A stretch of DNA of 64,000 nt, taken from contig OY757934.1 of the NCBI GenBank assembly GCA_963585895.1, positions 33,050,712 to 33,114,711 on the forward strand. Reading direction: 5' to 3'. The translations under genes were made by a program, and so were the position numbers. Shown here in pieces: positions 1 to 11,380 of the stretch. The notes under the pieces were generated by a model, which worked only from the letters and a program-made list of their open reading frames with translations, made no database searches and was not told the origin of the DNA. Positions within the stretch are counted from its first letter, which is position 1. Every line of letters begins with the position of its first letter. The stretch is from Sepioteuthis lessoniana. Lineage: Eukaryota > Mollusca > Cephalopoda > Myopsida > Loliginidae.

Positions 1-376
1 TACACACACTTAAATCATCAAAGAGTTCTATTTCAAACAAATCAGTTTAGAATAAGTACACAGTTTTTGTTTACACACAGTTAGATGTCAAAACACATCT
101 ATCCTTAACAACCCAGTTTAGCATATGTACATAGCCAGAATGTCAAACAGCTCTACTTAACCCAAGGGAACCTATCATGTGCTACCACTCAAAACCAGAG
201 TGAACCTGGGAGTGATGGCAATAAAAGGGGTACTTAACATTCCTCAAATTTCTAATATTAGTGGAGCCTCACCATCAGATTGTTTAATATCATATCCAGG
301 ATACTCAGTGGGTGAGACTTACCCCTCTGCAGAGATGCAGTTGGTGAATTCAGCAACCCCAGCTGACTGGGCAAGG
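1..376 (-). repeat. Family A composite repeat, partial copy
   Basis: Minus-strand copy of a dispersed element seen at least ten times in the window. Diagnostic blocks, read on the minus strand, are a CTGGGG head near 376, a CTGCATCTCTGCAGAGG-like block, a gene-free core matching the other copies, then an internal AT-rich minisatellite with CAGTTTAGCATAAGTA-type units. The window starts inside the minisatellite, so the 3' tail is cut off. A short open frame at 179-403 is this repeat read in one frame and is not a gene. Confidence 0.8.
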
Positions 377-540
377 ATTATAAAGACTTGTCTGACAAGT
401 TGATGCCTGAGTATAAAGTTTCTCACATCTCATAACATAGAGTAGGTTTCTGTGTCCAAATATTGCAAGCATGCTAAATATAGCAAACCATTGGCTGTAT
501 TTAGCATGAATAGAAAAAACAAGAGAACTTGTTACTTTTG
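377..540. other. Spacer with a 15-bp hairpin before the satellite
   Basis: No gene seen. Positions 470-484 and 494-508 form a 15-bp stem with one G:T wobble and a 9-nt loop, ending 32 bp before the satellite array. A second small palindrome (TTGTCTGACAAG) lies near 390. Confidence 0.7.
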
Positions 541-3500
541 TAAGTAAGAGTCAGTTAGGTAAAGTAGGAGTCAGTTAGGTAAAGTAGGAATCAGTTAGGT
601 AAAGTAAGAATCAGTTAGGTAAAGTAGGAGTCAGTTAGGTAAAGTAGGAATCAGTTGGGTAAAGTAAGAGTCAGTTAGGTAACGTAAGAATCAGTGAGGT
701 AAAGTAGGAGTCAGTTAGGTAAAGTAGGAGTCAGTTAGGTAAAGTAAGAATCAGTTAGGTAAAGTAGGAGTCAGTTAGGTAAAGTAAGAGTCAGTTAGCT
801 AAAGTAGGAGTCAGTTAGGTAAAGTTAAAATCAGTTAGGTAAAGTAGGAATCAGTTACGTAAAGCAGGGGTCAGTTAGGTAAAGTAAGAATCAGTTAGGT
901 AAAGTAAGAATCAGTTAGGTAAAGTCGGAGTCAGTTAGGTATTGTAGGAATCAGTTAGATAAAGTTAGAGTCAGTTAGGTAAAATAGGAATTAATTAAGT
1001 AAAGAAAGAGTCAGTTAGGTAAGTAAGAATCAGTTAAGTAAAATAAGAGTCAGTTAGGTAAAGTGGGAATCAGTTAGGTAAATTCAGAGTCTGTTAGGTG
1101 AAGTAGGAATCATTTAGGTAAAGTAGGAATCAGTTGGGTAAAGTAAGAATCAGTTAGGTAAAGTAGGAATCAGTTGGGTAAAGTAAGAATCAGTTGGGTA
1201 AAGTAAGAATCAGTTAGGTAAAGTAGGAATCAGTTAGGTAAAGTAGGAATCAGTTGGGTAAAGTAAGAATCAGTTAGGTAAAGTAGGAATCAGTTGGGTA
1301 AAGTAAGAGTCAGTTAGGTAAAGTAGGAATCAGTTAGGTAAAGTAGGAGTCAGTTAGGTAAAGTAAGAGTCAGTTAGGTAAAGTAGGAATCAGTTAGGTA
1401 AAGTAGGAATCAGTTGGGTAAAGTAAGAATCAGTTAGGTAAAGTAGGAATCAGTTAGGTAAAGTAAGAATCAGTTAGGTAAAGTAGGAATCAGTTGGGTA
1501 AAGTAAGAGTCAGTTAGGTAAAGTAGGAGTCAGTTAGGTAAAGTAGGAATCAGTTAGGTAAAGTAGGGGTCAGTTAGGTAAAGTAGTAATCAGTTAGGTA
1601 AAGAAGGAGTCAGTTAGGTAAAGTAAGAATCAGTTAGGTAAAGTAGGAATAAGTTAGGTAAAGTAGGAGTCAGTTAGGAAAAGTAGCAATCAGTTAGGTA
1701 AAGTAAGAGTCAGTTAGGTAAAGTAAGAGTCAGTTACGTAAAGTAGGAATCAGTTTGGTAAAGTAAGAATCATTTAGGTAAGTAAGGATCAGTTAGGTAA
1801 TGTAAGAGTCAGTTAGGTAAAGTTGAAATCAGTTAGGTAAAGTAAGAATCAGTTAGGTAAAGTAGGAGTCAGTTAGGTAAAGTAAGAATCAGTTAGGTAA
1901 AGTAAGAGTCAGTTAGGTAAAGTAAGAATCAGTTAGGTAAAGTAGGAGTCAGTTAGGTAAAGTAAGAATCAGTGAGGTAAAGTTGAAATCAGTTAGGTCA
2001 AGTAAGAATCAGTTAGGTAAAGTAGGAGTCAGTTAGGTAAAGTAAGAGTCAGTTAGCTAAAGTAGGAGTCAGTTAGGTAAAGTTAAAATCAGTTAGGTAA
2101 AGTAGGAATCAGTTACGTAAAGCAGGGGTCAGTTAGGTAAAGTAAGAGTCAGTTACGTAAAGTAAGAATCAGTTAGGTAAAGTCGGAGTCAGTTAGGTAT
2201 TGTAGGAATCAGTTAGATAAAGTTAGAGTCAGTTAGGTAAAGTAGGAATTAATTAACTAAAGAAAGAGTCAGTTAGGTAGAGTAGGAGTCATTTACGTAA
2301 ATAAGAATCAGTTGGGTAAAGTAAGAATCAGTTAGGTAAAGTAGGAATCAGTTAGGTAAAGTAGGAGTCAGTTAGGTAAAGTAGGAATCAGTTGGGTAAA
2401 GAAAGAGTCAGTTAGGTAATGTAGGAATCAGTTAGGTAAAGTAAGAATCAGTTAGGTAAAGTAAGAGTCAGTTACGTAAAGTAGGAATCATTTTGGTAAA
2501 GTAAGAGTCATTTAGGTAAGTAAGGATCAGTGAGCTAATGTAAGAGTCAGTTAGGTAAAGTTGAAATCAGTAAGGTAAAGTAAGAATCATTTAGGTAAAG
2601 TAGGAGTCAGTTAGGTAAAGTAGGAATCAGTTGGGTAAAGTAAGAGTCAGTTACGTAAAGTAAGAATCAGTTAGGCAAAGTAAGAGTCAGTTAGGTAAAG
2701 TAGGAGTCAGTTAGGTAAAGTAGGAATCAGTTACGTAAAGTAGGGGTCAGTTAGGTAAAGTAGGAATCAATTACGTAAAGTAGAAATCAGTTACGTAAAG
2801 TAGGGGTCAGTTAGGTAAAGTAGTAATCAGTTAGGTAAAGAAGGAGTCAGTTAGGTAAAGTAAGAATCAGTTAGGTAAAGTAGGAGTCAGTTAGGTAAAG
2901 TAGGAATCAGTCGGGTAAAGTAGGAGTCAGTTAGGTAAAGTAAGAATCAGTTAGGTAAAGTAGGAATCAGTTAGGTAAAGTAGGAGTCAGTTAGGTAAAG
3001 TCAGAATCAGTTAGGTAAAGTAGGAGTCAGTTAGGTAAAAAAGGAATAAGGTACGTAAAGTACTAGTCAGTTAGGTAAAGTAGGAATCAGTTAGGTAAAG
3101 TAGGAGTCAGTTAGGTAAAGTAGGAATCAGTTACGTAAAGTAGGGGTCAGTTAGGTAAAGTAGGAATCAGTTACGTAAAGTAGGAATCAGTTACGTAAAG
3201 TAGGGGTCAGTTAGGTAAAGTAGTAATCAGTTAGGTAAAGAAGGAGTCAGTTAGGTAAAGTAAGAATCAGTTAGGTAAAGTAGGAGTCAGTTAGGTAAAG
3301 TAAGAATCAGTTAGGTAAAGTAAGAGTCAGTTAGGTAAAGTAAGAATCAGTTAGGTAAAGTAGGAGTCAGTTAGGTAAAGTAAGAATCAGTTAGGTAAAG
3401 TTGAAATCAGTTAGGTAAAGTAAGAATCAGTTAGGTATAGTAAGAATCAGTTAGGTAAAGTAGGAGTCAGTTAGGTAAAGTAAGAGTCAGTTAGGTAAAG

Positions 3501-6500
3501 TAAGAGTCAGTTAGGTAAAGTTAAAATCAGTTAGGTAAAGTAGGAATCAGTTACGTAAAGTAAGAATCAGTTAGGTAAAGTCGGAGTCAGTTAGGTATTG
3601 TAGGAATCAGTTAGATAAAGTTAGAGTCAGTTAGGTAAAGTAGGAATTAATTAAGTAAAGAAAGAGTCAGTTAGGTAGAGTAGGAGTCAGTTAGGTAAGT
3701 AAGAATCAGTTAAGTAAAATAAGAGTCAGTTAGGTAAAGTGGGAATCAGTTAGGTAAAGTAGGAGTCAGTTAGGTAAGGTAGGAATCAGTTAGGTAAAGT
3801 AGGAGTCAGTTAGGTAAGTAAGATTCAGTTAGGTAAAGTAGGATTTAGTTAGGTAAAGTATGAGTCAGTTAGGTGAAGTAGGAATCAGTTAGGTAAAGTA
3901 AGAATCAGTTAGGTAAAGTATGAGTCAGTTAGGTAAAGAAGGAGACAGTTAGGTAAAGTAAGAGTCAGTTACGTAAAGTAGGAGTCAGTTAGGTAAAGTA
4001 AGAATCAGTTAGGTAAAGTAGGAGTCAGTTAGGTAAAAAAGGAATAAGGTACGTAAAGTACTAGTCAGTTAGGTAAAGTAAAAATCAGTTAGGTAAAGTA
4101 GGAATCAGTTAGGTAAAGTAAGAGTCAGTTAGGTAAAGTAGGAGTCAGTTAGGTAAAGTAGGAATCAGTTAGGTAAAGTAAGAGTCATTTAGGTAAGTAA
4201 GGATCAGTTAGGTAATGTAAGAGTCAGTTAGGTAATGTTGAAATCAGTTAGGTAAAGTAAGAATCAGTTAGGTAAAGTAGGAGTCAGTTAGGTAAAGTAA
4301 AAATCAGTTAGGTAAAGTAGGAGTCAGTTAGGTAAAGTAAGAGTCAGTTAGGTAAAGTAAGAGTCAGTTAGGTAAAGTAGGAGTCAGTTAGGTAAAGTAG
4401 GAGTCAGTTAGGTAAAGTAGGAATCAGTTAGGTAAAGTAAGAATCAGTTAGGTAAAGTATGAGTCAGTTAGGTAAAGAAGGAGTCAGTTAGGTAAAGTAA
4501 GAATCAGTTAGGTAAAGAAGGAGACAGTTAGGTAAAGTAAGAGTCAGTTACGTAAAGTAGGAGTCAGTTAGGTAAAGTAAGAATCAGTTAGGTAAAGTAG
4601 GAGTCAGTTAGGTAAAAAAGGAATAAGGTACGTAAAGTACTAGTCAGTTAGGTAAAGTAAAAATCAGTTAGGTAAAGTAGGAATCAGTTAGGTAAAGTAA
4701 GAGTCAGTTAGGTAAAGTAGGAGTCAGTTAGGTAAAGTAGGAATCAGTTAGGTAAAGTAAGAGTCATTTAGGTAAGTAAGGATCAGTTAGGTAATGTAAG
4801 AGTCAGTTAGGTAATGTTGAAATCAGTTAGGTAAAGTAAGAATCAGTTAGGTAAAGTAGGAGTCAGTTAGGTAAAGTAAGAGTCAGTTAGGTAAAGTAAG
4901 AGTCAGTTAGGTAAAGTAGGAATCAGTTAGGTAAAGTAAGAGTCATTTAGGTAAGTAAGGATCAGTTAGGTAATGTAAGAGTCAGTTAGGTAAAGTTGAA
5001 ATCAGTTAGGTAAAGTAAGAATCAGTTAGGTAAAGTAGGAGTCAGTTAGGTAAAGTAAGAGTCAGTTAGGTAAAGTAGGAGTCAGTTAGGTAAAGTAAGA
5101 ATCAGTTAGGTAAAGTAGGAGTCAGTTAGGTAAAGTAAGAGTCAGTTAGGTAAAGTAAGAGTCAGTTAGGTAAAGTAAGAGTCAGTTAGGTAAAGTAAGA
5201 ATCAGTTAGGTACAGTAGGAGTCAGTTAGGTAAAGTAAGAGTCAGTTAGGTAAAGTAGGAGTCAGTTAGGTAAAGTAAGAGTCAGTTAGCTAAAGTAGGA
5301 GTCAGTTAGGTAAAGTTAAAATCAGTTAGGTAAAGTAGGAATCAGTTAGGTAAAGTAAGAATCAGTTAGGTAAGTAAGATTCAGTTAGGTAAAGTAGGAA
5401 TCAGTTAGGTAAAGTCGGAGTCAGTTAGGTAAAGTAAGAATCAGTTAGGTAAAGTAGGAGTCAGTTAGGTAAAGTAAGAGTCAGTTAGGTAAAGTAGGAG
5501 TCAGTTAGGTAAAGTAAGAGTCAGTTAGCTAAAGTAGGAGTCAGTTAGGTAAAGTTAAAATCAGTTAGGTAAAGTAGGAATCAGTTAGGTAAAGTAAGAA
5601 TCAGTTAGGTAAGTAAGATTCAGTTAGGTAAAGTAGGAATCAGTTAGGTAAAGTCGGAGTCAGTTAGGTAAAGTAAGAATCAGTTAGGTAATTTAGGAGT
5701 CAGTTAGGTAAAGTAAGAGTCAGTTAGCTAAAGTAGGAGTCAGTTAGGTAAAGTTAAAATCAGTTAGGTAAAGTAGGAATCAGTTAGGTAAAGTAAGAAT
5801 CAGTTAGGTAAGTAAGATTCAGTTAGGTAAAGTAGGAATCAGTTAGGTAAAGTAGGAATCAGTTAGGTAAAGTCGGAGTCAGTTAGGTAAAGTAAGAATC
5901 AGTTAGGTAAAGTAGGAGTCAGTTAGGTAAAGTAAGAGTCAGTTAGCTAAAGTAGGAGTCAGTTAGGTAAAGTTAAAATCAGTTAGGTAAAGTAGGAATC
6001 AGTTAGGTAAAGTAAGAATCAGTTAGGTAAGTAAGATTCAGTTAGGTAAAGTAGGAATCAGTTAGGTAAAGTCGGAGTCAGTTAGGTAAAGTAAGAATCA
6101 GTTAGGTAAAGTAGGAGTCAGTTAGGTAAAGTAAGAGTCAGTTAGCTAAAGTAGGAGTCAGTTAGGTAAAGTTAAAATCAGTTAGGTAAAGTAGGAATCA
6201 GTTAGGTAAAGTAAGAATCAGTTAGGTAAGTAAGATTCAGTTAGGTAAAGTAGGAATCAGTTAGGTAAAGTAGGAATCAGTTAGGTAAAGTAAGAATCAG
6301 TTAGGTAAAGTAGGAGTCAGTTAGGTAAAGTCGGAGTCAGTTAGGTAAAGTAAGAATCAGTTAGGTAAAGTAGGAGTCAGTTAGGTAAAGTAAGAGTCAG
6401 TTAGCTAAAGTAGGAGTCAGTTAGGTAAAGTTAAAATCAGTTAGGTAAAGTAGGAATCAGTTAGGTAAAGTAAGAATCAGTTAGGTAAAGAAAGAGTCAG

Positions 6501-7750
6501 TTAGGTAAAGTAAGATTCAGTTAGGTAAAGTAGGAATCAGTTAGGTAAGTAAGAATCAGTTAAGTAAATTAAGAGTCAGTTAGGTAAAGTGGGAATCAGT
6601 TAGGTAAAGTAGGAGTCAGTTAGGTAAAGTAAGAATCAGTTAGGTAATGTAAGAGTCAGTTAGGTAAAGTAGGAATCAGTTAGGTAAATTAGGAATCAGT
6701 TAGGTAAAGTAGAAGTCAGTTAGGAAAAGTAGGAGTCAGTTAGGTAAAGTAAGAATCAGTTAGGTAATGTAGGAATCAGTTAGGTAAAGTAGGAGTCAGT
6801 TAGGTAAAGTAAGAATCAGTTACGTAAAGGAGGAGTCAGTTAGGTAAAGTAGGAATTAGTTAGGTAAAGTAGGAGTCAGTTACGTAAAGTAAGAAGTAAG
6901 AGTTAGTTAGGTAAAGTACGAATCAGTTAGGTAAAGTAAGAGTCAGTTAGGTAAAGTTAGTTTTGGCTAGGTAAAGTAGGAATCAGTTAGGTAAAGTAGG
7001 AGTCAGTTTGGCAAAGTAGGAATCAGTTACGTAATGTAGGGGTCAGTTAGGTAAAGTAGGCATCAGTTAAGTAAAGTAGGAATCAGTTAGGTAAAGTGGG
7101 AGTCCGTTATGTAAAGTAAGAGTCAGTTAGGAAAAGTAAGAATCAGTTAGGTAAAGTAGGAATCAGTTAGGTAAAGTAGGAATCAATTAGGTAAAGTAAG
7201 TGTCAGTTAGGTAAAGTAAGTGTCGGCTAGGTAAAGTACGAATCAGTTAGGTAAAGTAGGAGTCAGTTAGGTAAAGTAGGAATCAGTTGGGTAAAGTAGG
7301 AATCAGTTACGTAAAGTAGGGATCAGTTAGGTAAAGTAGAAATCAGTTAGGTAAAGTAGGAATCAGTTAGGTAAAGTAGGGTCAGTTAGGTAAAGTAAGA
7401 ATCAGTTAGGTAAAGTAGGAATCAGTTGGGTAAATTATGTGTCAGTTAGGTAATGTAATAGTCAGGTAAAGTAGTAGTCAGTTAGGTAAAGTAGGAATCA
7501 GTTAGGTAAAGTAGCAGTTAGTTAGGTCAAGTAGGGTCAGTTAAGTAAAGTAGGAGTCAGTTAGGTAAAGTAAGAATCAGTTAGGTAAAGTAGGAGTTAG
7601 TTAGGTAAAGTAGGAGTCATTTAGGTAAAGTAGGAATCAGTTAGGTAAGTAAGAATCAGTTAAGTAAATTAAGAGTCAGTTAGGTAAAGTTGGAGTTAGT
7701 TAGGTAAAGTAGGAGTCAGTCAGGTAAAGTAGGAGTCAGTTAGGTGAAGA
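541..7750. repeat. 20-bp satellite array, about 360 copies
   Basis: Tandem array of the unit TCAGTTAGGTAAAGTAGGAG and close variants (AAGAG, AGGAA, AAGAA at the 3' part of the unit), running about 7.2 kb without interruption. Most units are 20 bp. About fifteen are 19-mers, in which GGTAAAGTA becomes GGTAAGTAA. Divergence is low in the middle and rises at the right end (6.9-7.7 kb), as expected for a satellite homogenised internally by unequal exchange. No open frame of note runs through it. Function unknown. Confidence 0.97.
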
Positions 7751-7753
7751 TAA

Positions 7754-7796
7754 TTGTTGTAATAGTAGTACAACAACTACGACCAGTCGTAGTTGT
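7754..7796. other. Two overlapping hairpins at the satellite's right edge
   Basis: TTGTTGTA at 7754-7761 pairs with TACAACAA at 7769-7776. ACAACTACGAC at 7773-7783 pairs with GTCGTAGTTGT at 7786-7796. The two stems share 7773-7776, so they cannot both be complete. They start four bases after the last satellite unit. Confidence 0.75.
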
Positions 7797-8130
7797 AATC
7801 TGTAATTTTTTGGAATTTTTAAATCCTCACTTTGACTCTTGGTATTATGTCTTCGATTAAGTGGGATACATCAGGTTAATGAAGCCATGGTTTGTCATTA
7901 TTATAAATATGTTTTTAAATTTTTTATCATCCTCAATGGTAAATTCTTTGTCATAAGTAAATTTATCTTTCATGTAATATCCGGGTGTAAAAAACAACTG
8001 TGTAATTTAACCAATACAACAGAATCAATGTGGAACACTATTCTTAGAAAAAATATCTTTATATAAAAACTGTATTGTCTTTAATTTTACAAGATTGCTT
8101 AGAAGCCAGTCTATGTATACATACAAATAG
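7797..8130. other. AT-rich spacer, nothing recognised
   Basis: A short open frame at 7839-8066 starts from a non-ATG codon and has no recognisable motif. I see no gene here. Confidence 0.6.
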
Positions 8131-8536
8131 TTTGTTTGGTTTGGTTTGGTTTTATGGCATATCAACCATTGTAGGTTATTTAATGCCAAATCCATTTTTA
8201 TACATATAAACAGTTCTATTTAAAACAATTCACTTTAGCATAAATACAATTTTTGTTAACACACAGTTAAATGTCAAAATAGTTCTATTTCAAACAATTC
8301 TGTTTAGTATAAATACATAGTTTAGTTCTATTTGACCCATAGATTGGCCCTATCAGATGGACCTGGGAATGATGGCAATGAAGGGGTACTCCGCATTCTC
8401 CAAAGCTCCTGCATTACTGGAAACTCACCATCAGATTGTTTAATGTCATATCCAGGACACACGTTGGAGGTGGGGGGGTCTTACTCCTCTGCAGAGAAGC
8501 AGTCAGTGTATTCTACAGCCCCAGCCAACAGGGCAA
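8131..8536 (-). repeat. Family A composite repeat, near-complete copy
   Basis: Minus-strand copy containing all parts. The 3' tail appears on the plus strand as (TTTGG)n, then TGGCATATCAACC and GGTTATTTAATGCCA (8131-8190). Then come two or three AT-rich internal units, the core, and the 5' head GCCCCAGCC near 8518-8530. It is about 406 bp long. Confidence 0.85.
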
Positions 8537-8924
8537 TAGAAAGTTGGTTGATACCATTTATTGAAAGGCTAGAGTGTACTCACTAAGTTGTATATTCTCA
8601 TATGAAAGATCTTGACAGGGACCTGTCATTTATCAAGCTTACCTTAGTTCAAGTCCAGAAATATAAGGTTCCCTGTGAGATTTAAACACTCAAGCAATGG
8701 TTTGACAGCCTCACTTAGATAAGTTAGTAATTGATTGTTTTAATTATAAGTTTAAGAATGTATTCAGCATCAGGAGTGAGTATTAAACAACATAAATCAT
8801 GCCCAAAAAGAAAGTGAATAATGTCATATTAAACTGATTTAAAGTCTTTCTATGAAGACAAAGTAGATCATTACTTAGGCCAGAAGAAAAAGCTACAGTC
8901 AAATTTTAGTGGCAAAAATAATTG
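8537..8924. other. Spacer between two family A copies
   Basis: Unique AT-rich sequence. No gene or repeat recognised. Confidence 0.5.
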
Positions 8925-9375
8925 TTGCTCAGTCGGCTGGGGCTGTAGAATACATCGACAGCACCTCTGCAGAGGGGTAAGACCCCCCCCCACAACGAGT
9001 GTCCTGATATAACACTAAACAACCTGATGGCGAGGTTCCAGTAATGCTGGGGCTTTGGGGAATACAGAGCACCCCTTAATTGGCATTGCTCCCAGGTCTA
9101 CTCTGGCCCGGCGTGGTAGCACCTGATAGGGCCCTATCAGGTTAAATAGAACAAACGGCATACTTATGCTAAACTGAACTGTTTGAATAAACTGAATAGC
9201 TTGAAAAAGAAATGTTTTTGACAATTAAACTGTATTTATATCTAAACTGCATGCATATGCTAAACTGAATTGTTTGAAATAGAACTGATTATTTACATAA
9301 AAATGGATTTGGCGTTAAATAACCTACAAAGGTTGATATGCCATAAAATCCTACCAACCAACCAACCAACAAACA
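8925..9375 (+). repeat. Family A composite repeat, full-length-like copy
   Basis: Plus-strand copy. The head CAGTCGGCTGGGGCTGTAGA begins at about 8930, followed by the CTGCAGAGG block, the core with CCAGTAATGCTGG, and three AT-rich internal repeats (GCTAAACTGAATTGTTTGAA type). It ends in the shared tail GGCGTTAAATAACC, GGTTGATATGCCATAAAA and an (AACC)n microsatellite. About 450 bp. Its 69-codon minus-strand open frame is a by-product of the repeat. Confidence 0.88.
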
Positions 9376-9800
9376 AAAATAATTGAAAACATAGAATTTG
9401 CTATCAGATGCAAGGTATTAACCTTTTAACAATTACTGATATTGAATACCAAACTAGAAATCCAATAAGTCCAAAATTTACCATTCTTTTTGGGTTCAAA
9501 ATGATCTTAACATGTATGGATGATGATCATTTTCTTTACTGCAATCATTTGCCGATGATGTTCAATAAACACTGTAATCTCTTTTTGATTTATCTGTTTC
9601 AAATTTAAGCCATTCTATACCATAGACAGTTATATGGTCGTTTTTATGTGGTTAAAGTTTTTTTTTGTAGTATTGTCTGACATTGTGGATTCTTGATAAG
9701 CTTTATGATAGATATTAATTGGTACAGAAATTACTTTTGTCCAAATAAGAAAAATGATGTTGTAAAACACTGAAGTGTAATGGATAAAAGCATTAAACTG
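9376..9800. other. AT-rich spacer, nothing recognised
   Basis: Short frames at 9408-9608 and 9630-9833 show no motif and no splice context. I see no gene. Confidence 0.5.
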
Positions 9801-10020
9801 GGTTTGGTCATTTAATGGCATATCAACCTTCATGGGTTATTTAATGCCATGCCATCCTTGTAAAAGAAGAGTAGTTGTACAATTTAACCCATAGCTGGGG
9901 GATAAGTGGGGTTCATACCTTTCTCAAGACAGTGAATGTAGTTGTGGGACTGAAGTTCAGACTTGCTTACTACAGTGTCACAGCCGACCACATTAGCCAT
10001 TATACCATAGAGACTCCTCC
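9801..10020 (-). mobile_element. Family B tRNA-derived SINE
   Basis: Minus-strand copy. The tail sits at the left (TTTAATGGCATATCAACC, GGGTTATTTAATGCC). The body contains TTTAACCCATAGCTGGGGGA and a GGTTCATACC block. The degenerate tRNA-like head is at the right, near 9950-10020. The same layout appears at 15971-16198, 32783-33010 and 55532-55753. The tail is shared with family A. Confidence 0.75.
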
Positions 10021-11380
10021 ACAAAAAAATCTAGTATCACCATTACTTTATTGTATAATTATATCTACTACTGCAATGTATTTGATTACTTTTTAATTTC
10101 TAGTAAGTAGACATTTTATCCAAAATTGCAATCTCCATTCTATGTTCTTAAATTTTTAAATTCAAATCTTAGAGATTCCTGTAAATGATATTTAAATCCT
10201 TTTTCTTTTCTTTTATAAAACAAAATGATTGATAGTTAGTTAGGGATTCGGGTTGTTATTCTAATTTTCAATTTTGAGTTGAAATAAATTATTCCAAGAA
10301 ACATCAATTTTATAAGTCCATACAAATATATATACCTTAAAGCAATGGTTAGCAAGCTACAATCTCTGACTTGAGGTGGACATGTGGTAACTTAAATTAC
10401 TACTAACCTGCAAGTATAAGAATGTTTTAGTAAGGAAATTGTCAGTGATATCCAATAATTAGCTGATTAGAATAATACTTTTTTTGTCGTTTCAATGTTC
10501 TTGTCAGATGACAAAACAATGGTTTGTCAACAATTCAGTGTTGGATATTAGAAATCTGAAATGCAACACTAAAGATTTTTTCAGCCATAAACATTAAACA
10601 ACTGTTTAATAAATCAGACCCTCTAAACGCGGAACTGTATTGTTCCTTTCTATATGGGTATTTCTGCCAAAATGAATTTTTGTTGATCAGGGATTACATG
10701 GTGGAAAAAATATTTCAGAAGCATACTTATTCAAGAAACTTTCAGAGTCAGTATTCTTGCATACTGATTTTTCAATATTCTGGTAAATTTAAACATCTCC
10801 GAGAAGAGAAGATAAAAAGAAGATATATAATTCAACATTTTAAATATTCAACAGAAATGAAAAAGATACAAATAATTTTGTCATTTTTATGTCAATAGAT
10901 TATTCTCAGCTATCATAATGTTGTTAACTTTGACCTTCACACTAAAAAAATCAATTAAATTTTGATAAGGAAATGAGATAAATACATTTGCCAACAAAAT
11001 AAATATATTTATCTACTTTCTTCACAAAACAGAATCATTTTTAAAAGATTTAAGTATTTTTTTTTATGTTATAGTAAAATTTATGTAATTTTTTTTTTTG
11101 TTTTGTATATTTTTTGCTTTTTTTTGTTTACTGAGTACAAGAAGGAATAACATAGTGCTCACTGAGGAAACGGGGTTGCCTTTTATTCCTTAATATTGAA
11201 GAGTGTACAATAGGTTGGTTGTATCCAAGTTATTTCCCTTTCGTTTGTCAAATATACAAGGTGATTTGGATTTGTACAATTATCATACATCCCTTGCCAA
11301 CTGAACAGTTCTGCTATTTGACGCTAGCTTAGACAAAAGGCCATTATCTCTCATGTCTGCCAAATAGTACAGCTAATGAC
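10021..11380. other. AT-rich stretch without a recognised gene
   Basis: Short open frames (for example 10680-10898) have the composition expected of AT-rich random sequence. No splice-flanked exon, RNA gene or repeat family was recognised. Confidence 0.5.

Noticed and set aside
541-7750. TTAGG in every satellite unit suggesting an interstitial telomere
   Set aside because: TTAGG is only part of a 20-bp unit and never occurs as a tandem pentamer or hexamer, so it is not telomeric repeat.
541-7750. CRISPR-like direct repeats
   Set aside because: Repeats are head-to-tail with no unique spacers, and the DNA is eukaryotic.
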